Shown one piece after another: positions 18,704 through 28,240 of a stretch of 64,000 bases of DNA. The DNA is from Sphingomonadaceae bacterium 3R27E2-A. Lineage in GTDB: Bacteria; Pseudomonadota; Alphaproteobacteria; Sphingomonadales; Sphingomonadaceae. The stretch is taken from NCBI GenBank assembly GCA_005503165.1, contig SCNT01000006.1, positions 83,696 through 147,695 on the forward strand. The letters run 5' to 3'. Position 1 is the first letter of the stretch. Each line of letters begins with the position of its first letter. A program made the position numbers and the translations under genes. The notes under the pieces were generated by a model. It saw only the letters and a list, made by a program, of their open reading frames with translations. It was not told the DNA's origin and did no database searches.

Positions 18704-21700
18704 GCCGTCGCTGCCGTGCTGCCTCGGCGGCGCGCAATCCACTCGCGCGCGGCCTTCAGCCCGTCGCGCACGCCGCGGCGGACGAGCACGAAGAACAGCG
18801 GGATGAAGAAAATCGCGAGGAAGGCCGCGGTGAGCATGCCGCCGATCACCGAGGTGCCGATCGCGACGCGGCTGTTCGCCCCAGCGCCGGTGGCGATCGC
18901 GAGCGGCAGCACGCCGAAGATGAAGGCGAAGCTGGTCATCAGGATCGGGCGCAGGCGGATGCGCGCGGCCTCGACCGCGGCCTCGATCACGCGCCGGCCC
19001 TTGCGTTCCTCCTGCTCGGCGAATTCGATCATCAGGATCGCGTTCTTTGCCGCGAGCCCCATCGTCGTAAGCAGCCCGATCTGGAGGTAGACGTCATTCT
19101 CGAGCCCGCGGAGGTTCACCGCGAACACTGCGCCGATCAGCCCGAGCGGGATGACGAGGATCACCGCGAGGGGGATCGACCAGCTTTCGTAGAGCGCGGC
19201 GAGACACAGGAAGACGACGAGCAAAGAGATGGCATAGAGGAACGGCGCCTGCCCCGACGACAGCCGCTCCTGATAGGAGGATCCCGACCAGGCGACGCTG
19301 GTTCCGGGGATTTCGTTCGCCATCCGCTCCATCTCGTCCATCGCCTCGCCCGAACTGGTGCCGGGCGAGGGCTGGCCCGAAATTTCGAAGGCGGGCACGC
19401 CCTGGAAACGCGAGCTGCTGCTTGGCGTGGTCGACCAGCCGATCTTCGAAAAGGCCGAGAAGGGCGACATCTCGCCGTCGTTCGACCGCACATACCATTG
19501 GCCCAGATCCTCGGGCTTGGCGCGATAGGGCGCGTCGCCCTGAACATAGACGCGCTTGACGCGGCCGTCGTCGATGAAGTCGTTGACGTAGCGGCCGCCC
19601 CATGCGGTCGCGAGCGTGCTGTTCACCTCGCTGTTGGTCAGGCCGTAGGCGGTCAGCCGCTGCGTATCGATGTCGATCTTGAGGGTCGCGACGTCGGGCA
19701 GGTCGGACAGGCGCACCGAGGTCAGCTTGGGGTTGGCGTTCGCCGCCGCGAGCAATTTCTCGCGCGCTTCGACGAACTGCTCGCGGCTCATCCCGCTGCG
19801 GTTCTGGAACTGCATCGTAAAGCCCGAGGAATCGCCCAATCCGCGCACTGCGCCGGGAACCAGCGCGAAAATCTGCGCATCGCGGAGGCCGCTCAGTGCC
19901 TTGCGCGCGCGCTCGGCGATCGCGTCAGCGGTATTCTCCTTGCCCGGGCGGCTGTCCCAATGGACGAGGTTGACGAAGCCCTGCCCGGTATTCTGCCCCG
20001 CCGCCGCACCGCCACCCCCGCCGGCGATCAGGAACAAGGCGCCGGTGTTCGCCTTCTCCTGCGTGAGCATATATTTCTCGACCTGGTCGCGCACATGCAG
20101 CGTCCGTTCCTGCGTCGCCCCCGCGGGCAGGCGGAACTGAATCTGCACGCGCCCCTGATCCTCGCCCGGCAAGAAGCCGCCGGGTAGCCGCAGGAAGAGG
20201 AAGACGAGCGCCACGAGCAGCACCGCATAGATGCCGAGGAACAGCCATTTGCGATCGACAACCTTGGTCACGCTGCCGACATAGCGCTCGACCATCGAGT
20301 CGAAGCGCGTGTTGAAGCCGTTCTTGGCGCGCTCGAACATGGCGCGCGCACGCGGAAAGCGCCCGCCCGCCGCGACCGGCTCGCCATAGTCCTTGGGCTT
20401 GAGCAGGGTCGAGGTCAGCGCGGGGCTCAGGATCAGCGCGACGAGCACCGACAACATCATCGCCGAGATGATCGTGACCGAGAATTGCCGATAGATCACG
20501 CCCGTCGACCCGCCGAAAAAGGCCATCGGCAGGAAAACCGCCGACAGCACCAGCGCGATCGCGATCAGCGCGACTTGCAATTCCTGCATCGACTGGATCG
20601 TCGCCTCGCGCGCCGACATCTCCGGATTTTCTTCCATCAAGCGCTCGACATTCTCGACCACGACGATCGCATCATCGACGAGCAGCCCGATCGCCAGCGT
20701 CAGCCCGAATAGCGTCAGCGTGTTGATGCTGAACCCCAGCATGTAGAAGATGGCGAAGGTGCCGAGCAGCACCACCGGCACCGCGATCGCCGGGATCAGC
20801 ACCGCGCGCCAGCTCTGCAGGAAGACGAACATCACCAGGATCACGAGCAGGATCGCCTCGAACAGCGACTTCTGCACCTCGCTCACCGACAGCTTGATGA
20901 ACTCGGTCGAGTCATTGGCGTAGCTGTAAGCCAACCCGTCGGGGAAATCGGCCGCCAGTTCCTCCATCCGTGCCTTGACCCGGTCGGCAGTTTCGAGGGC
21001 GTCTGCGCCTGGCGACAGCGAGATCGACATGCCTGCGCCGGGATGGCCATTGATCCGGCTGACCACGGAATAGCTTTCGGCGCCGATCTCGACCCGCGCG
21101 ACATCCTTGATCCGCACCGTCGATCCGTCGGGCAGCGTCTTGAGCACTATATTCTCGAACTCTGGCACCGTCTGTAGCCGCGACTGCGCGGTGACCGTCG
21201 CGTTGAGCATCTGTCCGCGCGGCGACGGCAGGCCGCCCACGTCGCCCGCCGCGACCTCACTGTTCTGCGCGGTGATCGCCGCGATCACGTCGCTCGGCAT
21301 CAGCGACACCGCCGCCAGCCGCTGCGGGTTGAGCCAGATCCGCATTGCGTGCGGCGCACCGAAGATGTTGACGTCGCCGACGCCTTCCACCCGCGACAGC
21401 GGGTCCTGGATGTTCGACGCCATATAGTCGGAGACGTCCTGGTTCACGCGCGTGTCGGTCTCGTCATAGACGCCGACGAGCAGCAGGGTGTCCGAATTCG
21501 ACTTGGTGACGCGCACCCCCTGCTGCTGTACCTGCTGCGGCAGGCGCGACAGGGCGGCCTGTATCTTGTTCTGGACCTGCACCTGCGCGATGTCGGGGTC
21601 GGTGCCCTTGGCGAAGATCGCGGTGATGCTCGCCTGCCCGCGCGAACTCGACTGCGAGCTGAAATATAGCAGCCCGTCGATCCCGGTCAGCTGTTGTTCG

Positions 21701-21894
21701 AGTACCTGGGTAACGCTGTTCTCGATCGTCTCGGCCGACGCGCCGGGATAGGAGGCGCGGACGTTGACCTGCGCGGGCGCGATGTCGGGATATTGCTCGA
21801 TCGGCAGTGAATAAAGCGCGCCGACCCCGCCCAGCATGACGATGATCGCCAGCACCCAGGCGAAAATCGGGCGATCGATGAACAGGCGGGACAT
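18700..21894 (-). CDS. RND multidrug efflux pump, AcrB/MexB (HAE1) family
   Basis: A 1064-residue inner-membrane proton antiporter, the engine of the tripartite pump. It opens with 'FIDRPIFAWVLAIIVMLGG', then shows 'LPIEQYPDIAPAQVNV', two large periplasmic loops after TM1 and TM7, and 'GLLVDDAIVVVENVERLMEE' near residues 400-420, carrying the paired TM4 aspartates for proton relay. The C-terminal half has 'GLAAKNAILMIEFAEQ'. HAE1 members export hydrophobic drugs, dyes, detergents and bile salts; the actual substrate is not readable. It is seven bases downstream of the adaptor gene and overlaps the channel gene. No local TetR or MarR gene is present. Confidence 0.96.
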   Translation of the reverse strand: MSRLFIDRPIFAWVLAIIVMLGGVGALYSLPIEQYPDIAPAQVNVRASYPGASAETIENSVTQVLEQQLTGIDGLLYFSSQSSSRGQASITAIFAKGTDPDIAQVQVQNKIQAALSRLPQQVQQQGVRVTKSNSDTLLLVGVYDETDTRVNQDVSDYMASNIQDPLSRVEGVGDVNIFGAPHAMRIWLNPQRLAAVSLMPSDVIAAITAQNSEVAAGDVGGLPSPRGQMLNATVTAQSRLQTVPEFENIVLKTLPDGSTVRIKDVARVEIGAESYSVVSRINGHPGAGMSISLSPGADALETADRVKARMEELAADFPDGLAYSYANDSTEFIKLSVSEVQKSLFEAILLVILVMFVFLQSWRAVLIPAIAVPVVLLGTFAIFYMLGFSINTLTLFGLTLAIGLLVDDAIVVVENVERLMEENPEMSAREATIQSMQELQVALIAIALVLSAVFLPMAFFGGSTGVIYRQFSVTIISAMMLSVLVALILSPALTSTLLKPKDYGEPVAAGGRFPRARAMFERAKNGFNTRFDSMVERYVGSVTKVVDRKWLFLGIYAVLLVALVFLFLRLPGGFLPGEDQGRVQIQFRLPAGATQERTLHVRDQVEKYMLTQEKANTGALFLIAGGGGGAAAGQNTGQGFVNLVHWDSRPGKENTADAIAERARKALSGLRDAQIFALVPGAVRGLGDSSGFTMQFQNRSGMSREQFVEAREKLLAAANANPKLTSVRLSDLPDVATLKIDIDTQRLTAYGLTNSEVNSTLATAWGGRYVNDFIDDGRVKRVYVQGDAPYRAKPEDLGQWYVRSNDGEMSPFSAFSKIGWSTTPSSSSRFQGVPAFEISGQPSPGTSSGEAMDEMERMANEIPGTSVAWSGSSYQERLSSGQAPFLYAISLLVVFLCLAALYESWSIPLAVILVIPLGLIGAVFAVNLRGLENDVYLQIGLLTTMGLAAKNAILMIEFAEQEERKGRRVIEAAVEAARIRLRPILMTSFAFIFGVLPLAIATGAGANSRVAIGTSVIGGMLTAAFLAIFFIPLFFVLVRRGVRDGLKAAREWIARRRGSTAATA

Positions 21895-21900
21895 GCGCGG

Positions 21901-23097
21901 TCAGTCGCCCTTCTTCGCTTGCCCGCCCGCCGCGCCGCCGCCCTTCGGCGCACCGACCCGCTGCGCGCTCGACGCCGCGACGGGGCGGATCACCTGTCCC
22001 TGGCGCAGGTTGCCGAGCCCCTGCGTGATCACGCGGTCGCCCGCCCTGAGTCCGTCGGAGACGACCCAAAAGGCGCCCAGCGTCCGGTCGGCCTTGACCT
22101 TGCGGCGCATCGCCTTGTTGTCCTTGTCGACGAGATAAACGAAGGCCGAGCCGTCGAAATCGCGCTGGATCGCCGCCTGCGGCACACGAAAGGCGTTCTG
22201 CTCGATCGCCTGGTCGAACACCGCCTTGACGAACATGCCGGGCAGCAGCGTTCCCTGTGGATTGGGGAAGCGCGCGCGCAGCGTGACCGTGCCGGTCTCC
22301 TCGTTGACCACGGCTTCGGAGAATTCGATCGTCCCGGTAAAACCATACGCGCTGCCGTCCTCGAGCAGCAGCCGCACATTGGCGCTGCCCGGCAGCACTC
22401 CGCCGCCTGCGATCGACTGGCGCAGCGTCGTCAGCTCGGCGCTCGACTGCTGCATGTCGACATAGATGGGATCGGTGCGTTGAATCACCGCAAGCGCGTC
22501 GGTCTGGTTGGCATTCACAAGCGCGCCCGCGGTAAACAGCGTGCGCCCGATGCGCCCGCTGATCGGGGCGCTGATCGTCGTGTAGCGCAGGTTGATCTGC
22601 GCGGTTTCGAGCGCCGCGGCGTTTTGCGCGACCACGGCGTTCGCGACGCGCACCTGCGCTGCGGCGTCGGTATAATCCTGCTTCGCGATCGCCTCCATTT
22701 CGGCCAGCGGCCTGAAACGCTCGGCGCGGGTCTTCGCGGCCTCGGCGCTGGCGCGCGCACTCGACAGGTTCGCCGACGCCTGGTCGACCGCGGCGCGGTA
22801 GAGGCTGGCATCGATCTGGAACAGCGGCTGCCCGGCGCGGACATAACTGCCCTGCTCAAACAGGCGGCGCAGGATGATGCCGTTGACCTGCGGCCGCACT
22901 TCGCTCGTCTCGAAAGCAACGATGCGCCCACCGAGCTCGATCGGCACCGGCACGGCGCTGGGCTGGACCACGACATAGCCGACCTCGGGCGCCGGACGCC
23001 CGCCCTTGCTGTCGTCGCTGGCCGAACAGGCGGCGAGCGACGCCAATGCCATGGAGACAGCGCCGAGCCGCAGCATCGACCGCCCATATTTTTGCAT
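21901..23097 (-). CDS. RND efflux periplasmic adaptor lipoprotein (AcrA/MexA family)
   Basis: A 398-residue membrane-fusion protein linking pump and outer-membrane channel. Lipobox 'LAAC' at Cys24 implies anchoring to the inner membrane. The barrel-sandwich/lipoyl halves are 'VRPQVNGIILRRLFEQGSYV' and 'TISAPISGRIGRTLFTAGALV'; between them is the alpha-hairpin (about 95-165), then a beta-barrel and a membrane-proximal domain. The tail 'GAPKGGGAAGGQAKKGD' is low complexity. It is the first gene of the operon; AAAGGTC lies upstream of the ATG. The 207-base divergent region to the autotransporter holds repeats that look like an operator. Confidence 0.95.
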   Translation of the reverse strand: MQKYGRSMLRLGAVSMALASLAACSASDDSKGGRPAPEVGYVVVQPSAVPVPIELGGRIVAFETSEVRPQVNGIILRRLFEQGSYVRAGQPLFQIDASLYRAAVDQASANLSSARASAEAAKTRAERFRPLAEMEAIAKQDYTDAAAQVRVANAVVAQNAAALETAQINLRYTTISAPISGRIGRTLFTAGALVNANQTDALAVIQRTDPIYVDMQQSSAELTTLRQSIAGGGVLPGSANVRLLLEDGSAYGFTGTIEFSEAVVNEETGTVTLRARFPNPQGTLLPGMFVKAVFDQAIEQNAFRVPQAAIQRDFDGSAFVYLVDKDNKAMRRKVKADRTLGAFWVVSDGLRAGDRVITQGLGNLRQGQVIRPVAASSAQRVGAPKGGGAAGGQAKKGD

Positions 23098-23177
23098 TCA
23101 AAGGACCTTTTCGGGCTTGGGGACAGCCTGTTTCGCCGTTCATTCAGCAAATTGAGCCGCTGTGCGCAATGGCTTGG

Positions 23178-23217
23178 TTGCGATTGCGACAAGTTGCGAC
23201 ACTTTTCCTGTCGCGAC
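23178..23217. promoter_or_regulatory. Operator-like TTGCGAC repeats between the efflux operon and autotransporter
   Basis: Three same-direction copies, TTGCGA (23178), TTGCGAC (23184) and TTGCGAC (23194), lead into an inverted pair GTTGCGACA (23193-23201) and TGTCGCGAC (23209-23217) around a 7-base spacer. The block lies inside the 207-base divergent intergenic region and would suit a dimeric repressor or activator controlling one or both transcripts. No regulator gene adjoins it. Confidence 0.45.
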
Positions 23218-23304
23218 CGGCATTATTTTCCAAGGTTGCATTGGCCTCGTTCCGTCAAGTCCTTGTCGCGGGAGGTTTCCCGCACTGATTTCAAGAGGAA
23301 CTCA

Positions 23305-26300
23305 ATGCGCAAGACCCTGCTCGCGTCGACCTGCCTGGTGGCAGTCATAGCCACCCCCGCTTTTGCCGAAACCGTGATTGGGAATGCGCTTACCACGCCG
23401 ATCCGCTCCTCGACCGTCAACGGCGGCACGGCCCCCGACGATTCTCGCCTCGCGGCATCGGGTTCGATCAAGCCGACCTCGGGCACCGCAGTGACGATCG
23501 ACAGCAACCACAAGTTCGTCAACGAAGGCACGATCCAGATCACCAATTCGGACGGTTCGAAGGGCATCGTCGCAAACGGGGGCGTGACAAGCAACATCAC
23601 CAACACCGCCAGCGGCAAGATCATCGTCGACGAAAGCTATGCGCCGACCGACATCGATAACGACGGCGACATTGATGGCGCCTTCGCGATCGGTAGCAAC
23701 CGCGTCGGCATCGAGACGCTCGGCGCCTTCACCGGCAATGTCGTCAATTCGGGCGCGATCACGGTCGAGGGCAATGATTCGGCGGGCATCCGCCTCGGCG
23801 GCCCGCTGACCGGCAATTTCACCAACGACGGCACGATCGCGGTGCTCGGCGACCGCGCGCTCGGCGTCGGCATCCAAGACGTCACCGGCAATGTCCGCCT
23901 CGCGGGCACCATCCAGGCGACGGGGCTCGACGCGACAGCTGCGCGGGTCAGCGGCAACATCACGGGCTCGCTCGTCGTCCAGGGCAATCTGACCTCGACC
24001 GGCTATCGTTTCACCACCCCGCCCGCCGATCCGTCGAAGCTCGACGCCGACGACCTGCTGAACGGCGGCCCGGCGCTGTCGATCGAGGGCAATGTCACGG
24101 GCGGCGTCATCTTCGCCGTCCCGCCCAGGGACAGCAGCACCACCGACAATGACGAGGACAAGGATGGCATCGAGGACGCCAAGGAAGGCTCGGCCGTCGT
24201 CCGCTCCTTCGGTTCGGCTCCCGCCGTGCGGATCGGCGCCGCCGGACGCGACGTCGCCATCGGTGCGGTCCCCGGCACGGGCACCGGCTTCGGCGTCATC
24301 GTCGACGGCACAATCCTCGGCAACGGCCTCTATGCCGGCAAGAACGCCACTGCGATGCAGATCGGCGGGCTCGGCGGCAATGTGAACATCGCCGGCGGCG
24401 TCGCGATCGGCAGCGCCGGCCTCGTCAGCGCCATCTCGAACGGCGCTTCGGCGACCGCGATCCAGATCGGCGCGGGCACGACGCTCGGCGAGATCCGCAA
24501 CGCAGGCAAGATCGACGCGCAGGGCGGCAATGCCGCAACCGCGATCACGACCGGCATCGTCGTCTTGGCCGGTGGCAATGTCGGGCTGATCCGCAACAGC
24601 GGCACGATCGCCGCGAAGGCAGCCGGCGACAACGGCACCGCGCGCGGTATCGTCGACCTGTCGGGCACCGTCGGCACGATCGAGAACAGCGGCACCATCT
24701 CGGCGACGGGCGCGCTCGGCACTTCGGACCGTAACATCGCCATCGACCTCTCGAGCAATCTCGGCGGCGCTTCGGTCAAGCAGACCGCAGTCGCGTCGGG
24801 CATCGCGGCCCCCGCGATCATCGGCGACGTGCGCTTCGGCGTCGGCAACGACCTGATCGACATCGCCGACGGCTCGATGAAGGGCGATGCCTTCTTCGGC
24901 ACCGGCAACAATACGCTTGCCCTGTCGGGCGACGGCACCTTCGACGGCACGGCGACCTTCGGCGGCGGCAACGACATCATGACTCTCACCGGCACCTCGA
25001 AATTCGGCGGCGTCGCCGATTTCGGCGGCGGCAGCGACTCGCTGACCATCGGCGGCACGTCGATGTTCTCGGCCCGCCTCGCCAATTCGCAGGGCCTCGC
25101 GGTCGCGGTCAACGGCGGCACCTTCGACGTCGTCGGCGCGGCGACGATCTCGTCGCTCACAGCCACCAACAAGGGCGTGCTCGGCGTGACGCTCGACGGC
25201 GGCAACACCGGCACCGCGATCCAGGTGACCGGCAACGCAAGCTTCGGTGCCGAATCGAAGCTCGCGCTGCGCCTCACCAGCCTCGACGATGCCGAGGGCC
25301 AGCATGTCGTGCTGACCGCCGGCACGCTGACCGGTGCGAACAACCTCACCACCACCTCGACCTTGCTGCCCTTCCTCTACAAGGGCACGCTGACGTCGAC
25401 CGCCACCCAGCTGATCGTCGATGTGTCGCGCAAGAGCGTCACCGAACTCGGCCTCAACCGGTCGGAAGGCGGCGCCTTCAACGCGGTGATCGACGCGCTG
25501 TCGACCGACGAGGATATCGAGCAGGTGTTCCTCGACATCACCAACGGCGAGCAGTTCAAGGCGCAGCTCGGCCAGATGTTGCCCGAGCATGAGGGCGGCG
25601 TGTTCGAGACCGTCACCACCGGTTCGCGGGCCCTCGCGCGCTACCTGACCGATCCCAACGCTCCGTTCCAGGACCAAGGCAAATGGGGTTACTGGATCAA
25701 CCAGGCCGTCTGGGGCACGTCGAAAAGCATCGGCGACACCGCGGGTTACGACGTCACCGGCTGGGGCGTTTCGCTCGGCGCCGAGATCAAGACCGACCTC
25801 GGCAACTTCGGCGGCTCGATTGGCTATCTCAGCGGCAAGGACGGGAACAAGGCCAACGCCAACGAAGTGTCGTCGAGCCAGTTCGAGGGCGCGCTCCACT
25901 GGCGCCTGCGCTCGAACAACATCCTCGCCAGCGCGCGCGTTTCGGGCGCCCCGGTCAGCTTCAAGGGCACGCGCTTGTTCCAGGCCGAGAACGGCGCCGA
26001 GGACATCAACGAGACGATGCGGGCCAAGTGGGACGGCACTTTGTGGTCGGCCGCGGGCTCGGTTGCCTATGACACCCGCCTCGGCGGCATCTCGTTCCGC
26101 CCGGCGGTCGCGGTCGACTATTACAAGCTGCAGGAAGACGGATACACCGAAACCGGCGGCGGCGACGCGCTCGACCTCACCGTGCTGAGCCGCGACAGCG
26201 ACGAACTCGCGGTGTCGGGCACCGTCGCCCTCGGTCTCGATTTCGGCGGCACCGACGAATATGACGGCTGGACGCGCTTCGAGATTGAGGGCGGCCGCCG

Positions 26301-26517
26301 CCAGATCGTCGGCGGTTCGCTCGGCACGACGACGGCATCGTTCAAGGACGGCACCCCGTTCACCCTCACCCCTGATGATCGCACGAGCGGCTGGGTCGGC
26401 CGCCTCCGCGGGATCGCCGGCAACTCTGCATTCCAGGTTGGCGGCGAACTCTCCGCGGAAGAACAGCAAAGCCATGTGGCTTGGTCTTTCCGTGCGAGCC
26501 TCAAGGTCGGTCTCTAA
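23305..26517 (+). CDS. Autotransporter with repetitive passenger and C-terminal beta-barrel
   Basis: A 1070-residue type V secreted protein. The signal peptide 'MRKTLLASTCLVAVIATPAFA' is cleaved before ET. The passenger (about 25-770) is Gly/Asn/Ser-rich with many short beta-helix-like strands ('NSGAITVEGNDSAGIRLGG', 'IRNSGTIAAKAAGDNG'), two acidic DxDxDG-like segments near residues 115-125 and 280-292, and hemolysin-like 'GTGNN'/'FGGGND'/'FGGGSD' repeats near 530-590. The barrel domain runs from about 785 to the end, closing on 'SFRASLKVGL'. Probably surface-displayed or released; adhesion is a usual but unproven role. AGAGGAA precedes the ATG. It ends at a strong hairpin terminator; a FecI-like sigma gene follows. 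Confidence 0.9.
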   Translation: MRKTLLASTCLVAVIATPAFAETVIGNALTTPIRSSTVNGGTAPDDSRLAASGSIKPTSGTAVTIDSNHKFVNEGTIQITNSDGSKGIVANGGVTSNITNTASGKIIVDESYAPTDIDNDGDIDGAFAIGSNRVGIETLGAFTGNVVNSGAITVEGNDSAGIRLGGPLTGNFTNDGTIAVLGDRALGVGIQDVTGNVRLAGTIQATGLDATAARVSGNITGSLVVQGNLTSTGYRFTTPPADPSKLDADDLLNGGPALSIEGNVTGGVIFAVPPRDSSTTDNDEDKDGIEDAKEGSAVVRSFGSAPAVRIGAAGRDVAIGAVPGTGTGFGVIVDGTILGNGLYAGKNATAMQIGGLGGNVNIAGGVAIGSAGLVSAISNGASATAIQIGAGTTLGEIRNAGKIDAQGGNAATAITTGIVVLAGGNVGLIRNSGTIAAKAAGDNGTARGIVDLSGTVGTIENSGTISATGALGTSDRNIAIDLSSNLGGASVKQTAVASGIAAPAIIGDVRFGVGNDLIDIADGSMKGDAFFGTGNNTLALSGDGTFDGTATFGGGNDIMTLTGTSKFGGVADFGGGSDSLTIGGTSMFSARLANSQGLAVAVNGGTFDVVGAATISSLTATNKGVLGVTLDGGNTGTAIQVTGNASFGAESKLALRLTSLDDAEGQHVVLTAGTLTGANNLTTTSTLLPFLYKGTLTSTATQLIVDVSRKSVTELGLNRSEGGAFNAVIDALSTDEDIEQVFLDITNGEQFKAQLGQMLPEHEGGVFETVTTGSRALARYLTDPNAPFQDQGKWGYWINQAVWGTSKSIGDTAGYDVTGWGVSLGAEIKTDLGNFGGSIGYLSGKDGNKANANEVSSSQFEGALHWRLRSNNILASARVSGAPVSFKGTRLFQAENGAEDINETMRAKWDGTLWSAAGSVAYDTRLGGISFRPAVAVDYYKLQEDGYTETGGGDALDLTVLSRDSDELAVSGTVALGLDFGGTDEYDGWTRFEIEGGRRQIVGGSLGTTTASFKDGTPFTLTPDDRTSGWVGRLRGIAGNSAFQVGGELSAEEQQSHVAWSFRASLKVGL

Positions 26518-26540
26518 GCCCCCAGGACCGGCCTTGTCCC

Positions 26541-26584
26541 GGCAAGGGGGAAGCACCCACCCCACCCTCCGCTTCCCCCTTGCC
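26541..26584 (+). terminator. Strong hairpin after the autotransporter gene
   Basis: A perfect 14-base stem, GGCAAGGGGGAAGC and GCTTCCCCCTTGCC, with a 16-base loop, starts 24 bases after the stop and is followed by CTTAATT. It should separate the autotransporter transcript from the downstream sigma-factor operon. Confidence 0.75.
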
Positions 26585-26767
26585 CTTAATTCTGACGAAC
26601 GAACGAGGATCATGATTGCCGCCACCGCCCTCTTCCCTCACCCCCGCGAGCATCGCGTCGATGCGGGAGAGGCCATGCCGCGGTTGCGCGCCGCGCTGGG
26701 GGCGCTATATGACGGCCCCGCCAGGGGGATGTGGGGCACCGGCGAGGCAGGTGCCGAAAAGCAGCAA

Positions 26768-27313
26768 ATGGCGTTCCGAATCAATCGAACCATGACAGAG
26801 GCGACCGACGCACCGCAGCCCATGCAGGGCATCGAGGGGGTATTGCTCGCCAACCGAGCGCGCATCATCCGCTTCCTCGAGGTGCGCGGTGCGGGCGCGG
26901 GGGCCGAGGATCTGTTCCAGGACCTGTGGATGCGGCTCACCGATCGCCGCACCGGGCCGATCGCCGATCCGCTTTCCTATGTCATGCGCGCCGCGAACAA
27001 TCTGATGCTCGACCGCTATCGCTCGGCGCGCCAAAGCGAGCTGCGCGACAAGGCATGGGGCGAAAATGCCGCCACCGAAGCGCCTTCCGCCGAAGCCACG
27101 CTCATCTCGCGCCAGCAGCTCGAACAGGTCGAAGCAGCGATCGAGGCGACGGGGACGCGCCCCGCGCGCATCTTCCGCCGCTTTCGCGTCGACGGCATCG
27201 CCCAGCGCGACATCGCCGCCGAGCAGGGCGTCAGCCTCAGCACCGTCGAGGCCGACCTGCGCAAGGTCTATGCCGCGCTCGCCGCGATCAGGAGGCAGTT
27301 CGATGCATCCTGA
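26768..27313 (+). CDS. ECF sigma factor, FecI-like
   Basis: An extracytoplasmic-function sigma factor of about 181 residues. Region 2 contains 'ARIIRFLEVRGAGAGAEDLFQDLWMRL' and 'DPLSYVMRAANNLMLDRYRS'. Region 4 has 'RIFRRFRVDGIAQRDIAAEQGVS' and 'STVEADLRKVYAAL', the HTH of the FecI type. It should direct RNA polymerase to one or few surface-signalling genes when released by its FecR partner. ATG 26768 has GAAAAG upstream; ATG 26792 is an alternative, and a longer frame to 26261 overlaps the autotransporter and is not credible. The fecR-like gene overlaps its 3' end by 11 bases. Confidence 0.87.
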   Translation: MAFRINRTMTEATDAPQPMQGIEGVLLANRARIIRFLEVRGAGAGAEDLFQDLWMRLTDRRTGPIADPLSYVMRAANNLMLDRYRSARQSELRDKAWGENAATEAPSAEATLISRQQLEQVEAAIEATGTRPARIFRRFRVDGIAQRDIAAEQGVSLSTVEADLRKVYAALAAIRRQFDAS

Positions 27314-28238
27314 CACCGCCATGATCGAAGCGCGCGCGATCGACTGGGTCATCGCCCAGCGCGACCCCGAATTCGCCGACTGGGACGCTTTTACCGACTG
27401 GCTCGCCGAGGACCCGGCGCACGCCGAGGCCTATGACGCCGTCGCTTTGCTCGATGCCGATCTCGAAGCGCTGCCCGTCCGGCCTGCGGCGCCCGTCGCG
27501 GCCAACGCCGAAGAACCCCGCGGCCGCCCGTCGCGCCGCGCGTGGTTCGGTGGGGCAATCGCCGCCGCGCTCGTCGCCGCGATCACCGTGCCCAATATCG
27601 CCCTGTTCGACGATCCGAACCGCATCCAGACCGCGCCGGGCGAGCACCGCACGCTCGAACTCGCCGACGGGTCGCGGATCGAGATCAACGGCGGCTCGGT
27701 GATTACGCTCGACGAAGAGCGTCCGCGCTTTGCCAAGCTCGAAAGCGGCGAGGCGATGTTCCACGTCGTCCACCGCGAATCCGATCCCTTTGTGGTCGAA
27801 ACGGGCGGCGCGCGGCTCGTCGACCTTGGCACCGCCTTCAACGTCGTGCGGCGCAACCGCGCGACGAGCGTCGCGGTGTCCGAAGGCATCGTCGTCTACA
27901 ACCCGCACCGCGACAATGTGCGCATAGTCGCCGGCGAAGGCATCGAAGCGCGCGACGGAGACAAGAAGGCGCCGGTGGTACGCAGGCTCGACAGCAGCAC
28001 GATCGGCGGCTGGCGCAGCGGCCAGCTCGTCTACGCCGATACGCCACTGGGCGTGGTCGCGGGCGACCTCGGTCGCACGGCCGGCATTTCGGTCAGCGTC
28101 GCGCCCGAAGCCGCGGACCTGCCCTTCCGTGGCGCGCTTGTGATCGGCGCCGACAAGGCGCGCGCCGTCGCCGACCTCGCCGCGCTGTCGGGCACGCGCG
28201 CCGAACGCCGCGGCGACGGCTGGGTGCTCACGCGCTGA
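27303..28238 (+). CDS. FecR-family anti-sigma factor / signal transducer
   Basis: A 311-residue single-pass inner-membrane protein. The cytoplasmic N-terminal DUF4880 segment (about 8-50, 'DWDAFTDWLAEDPAHAEAYDAV') holds the sigma factor. The membrane helix is about 78-98 ('FGGAIAAALVAAITV'). The periplasmic FecR domain (about 105-200) contains 'LELADGSRIEINGGSVITL' and 'FVVETGGARLVDLGTAFNV', and a DUF4974-like C-terminus ('PLGVVAGDLGRTAGISV') contacts the receptor's signalling domain. GGAGG lies 8 bases before the ATG, inside the end of the sigma gene. The receptor gene starts two bases after the stop, making a complete surface-signalling set. Confidence 0.93.
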   Translation: MHPDTAMIEARAIDWVIAQRDPEFADWDAFTDWLAEDPAHAEAYDAVALLDADLEALPVRPAAPVAANAEEPRGRPSRRAWFGGAIAAALVAAITVPNIALFDDPNRIQTAPGEHRTLELADGSRIEINGGSVITLDEERPRFAKLESGEAMFHVVHRESDPFVVETGGARLVDLGTAFNVVRRNRATSVAVSEGIVVYNPHRDNVRIVAGEGIEARDGDKKAPVVRRLDSSTIGGWRSGQLVYADTPLGVVAGDLGRTAGISVSVAPEAADLPFRGALVIGADKARAVADLAALSGTRAERRGDGWVLTR

Positions 28239-28240
28239 CG

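Noticed and set aside
24880..25080. Tandem FGGGND-type repeats considered as an RTX toxin
   Set aside because: Only a few irregular copies, no RTX secretion signal or type I exporter; the C-terminal barrel shows an autotransporter.
23302..26625. 1107-codon open frame antisense to the autotransporter
   Set aside because: High-GC codon bias keeps the antisense frame open; its Arg/Asp-rich composition has no domain, and the sense strand has a signal peptide and barrel.
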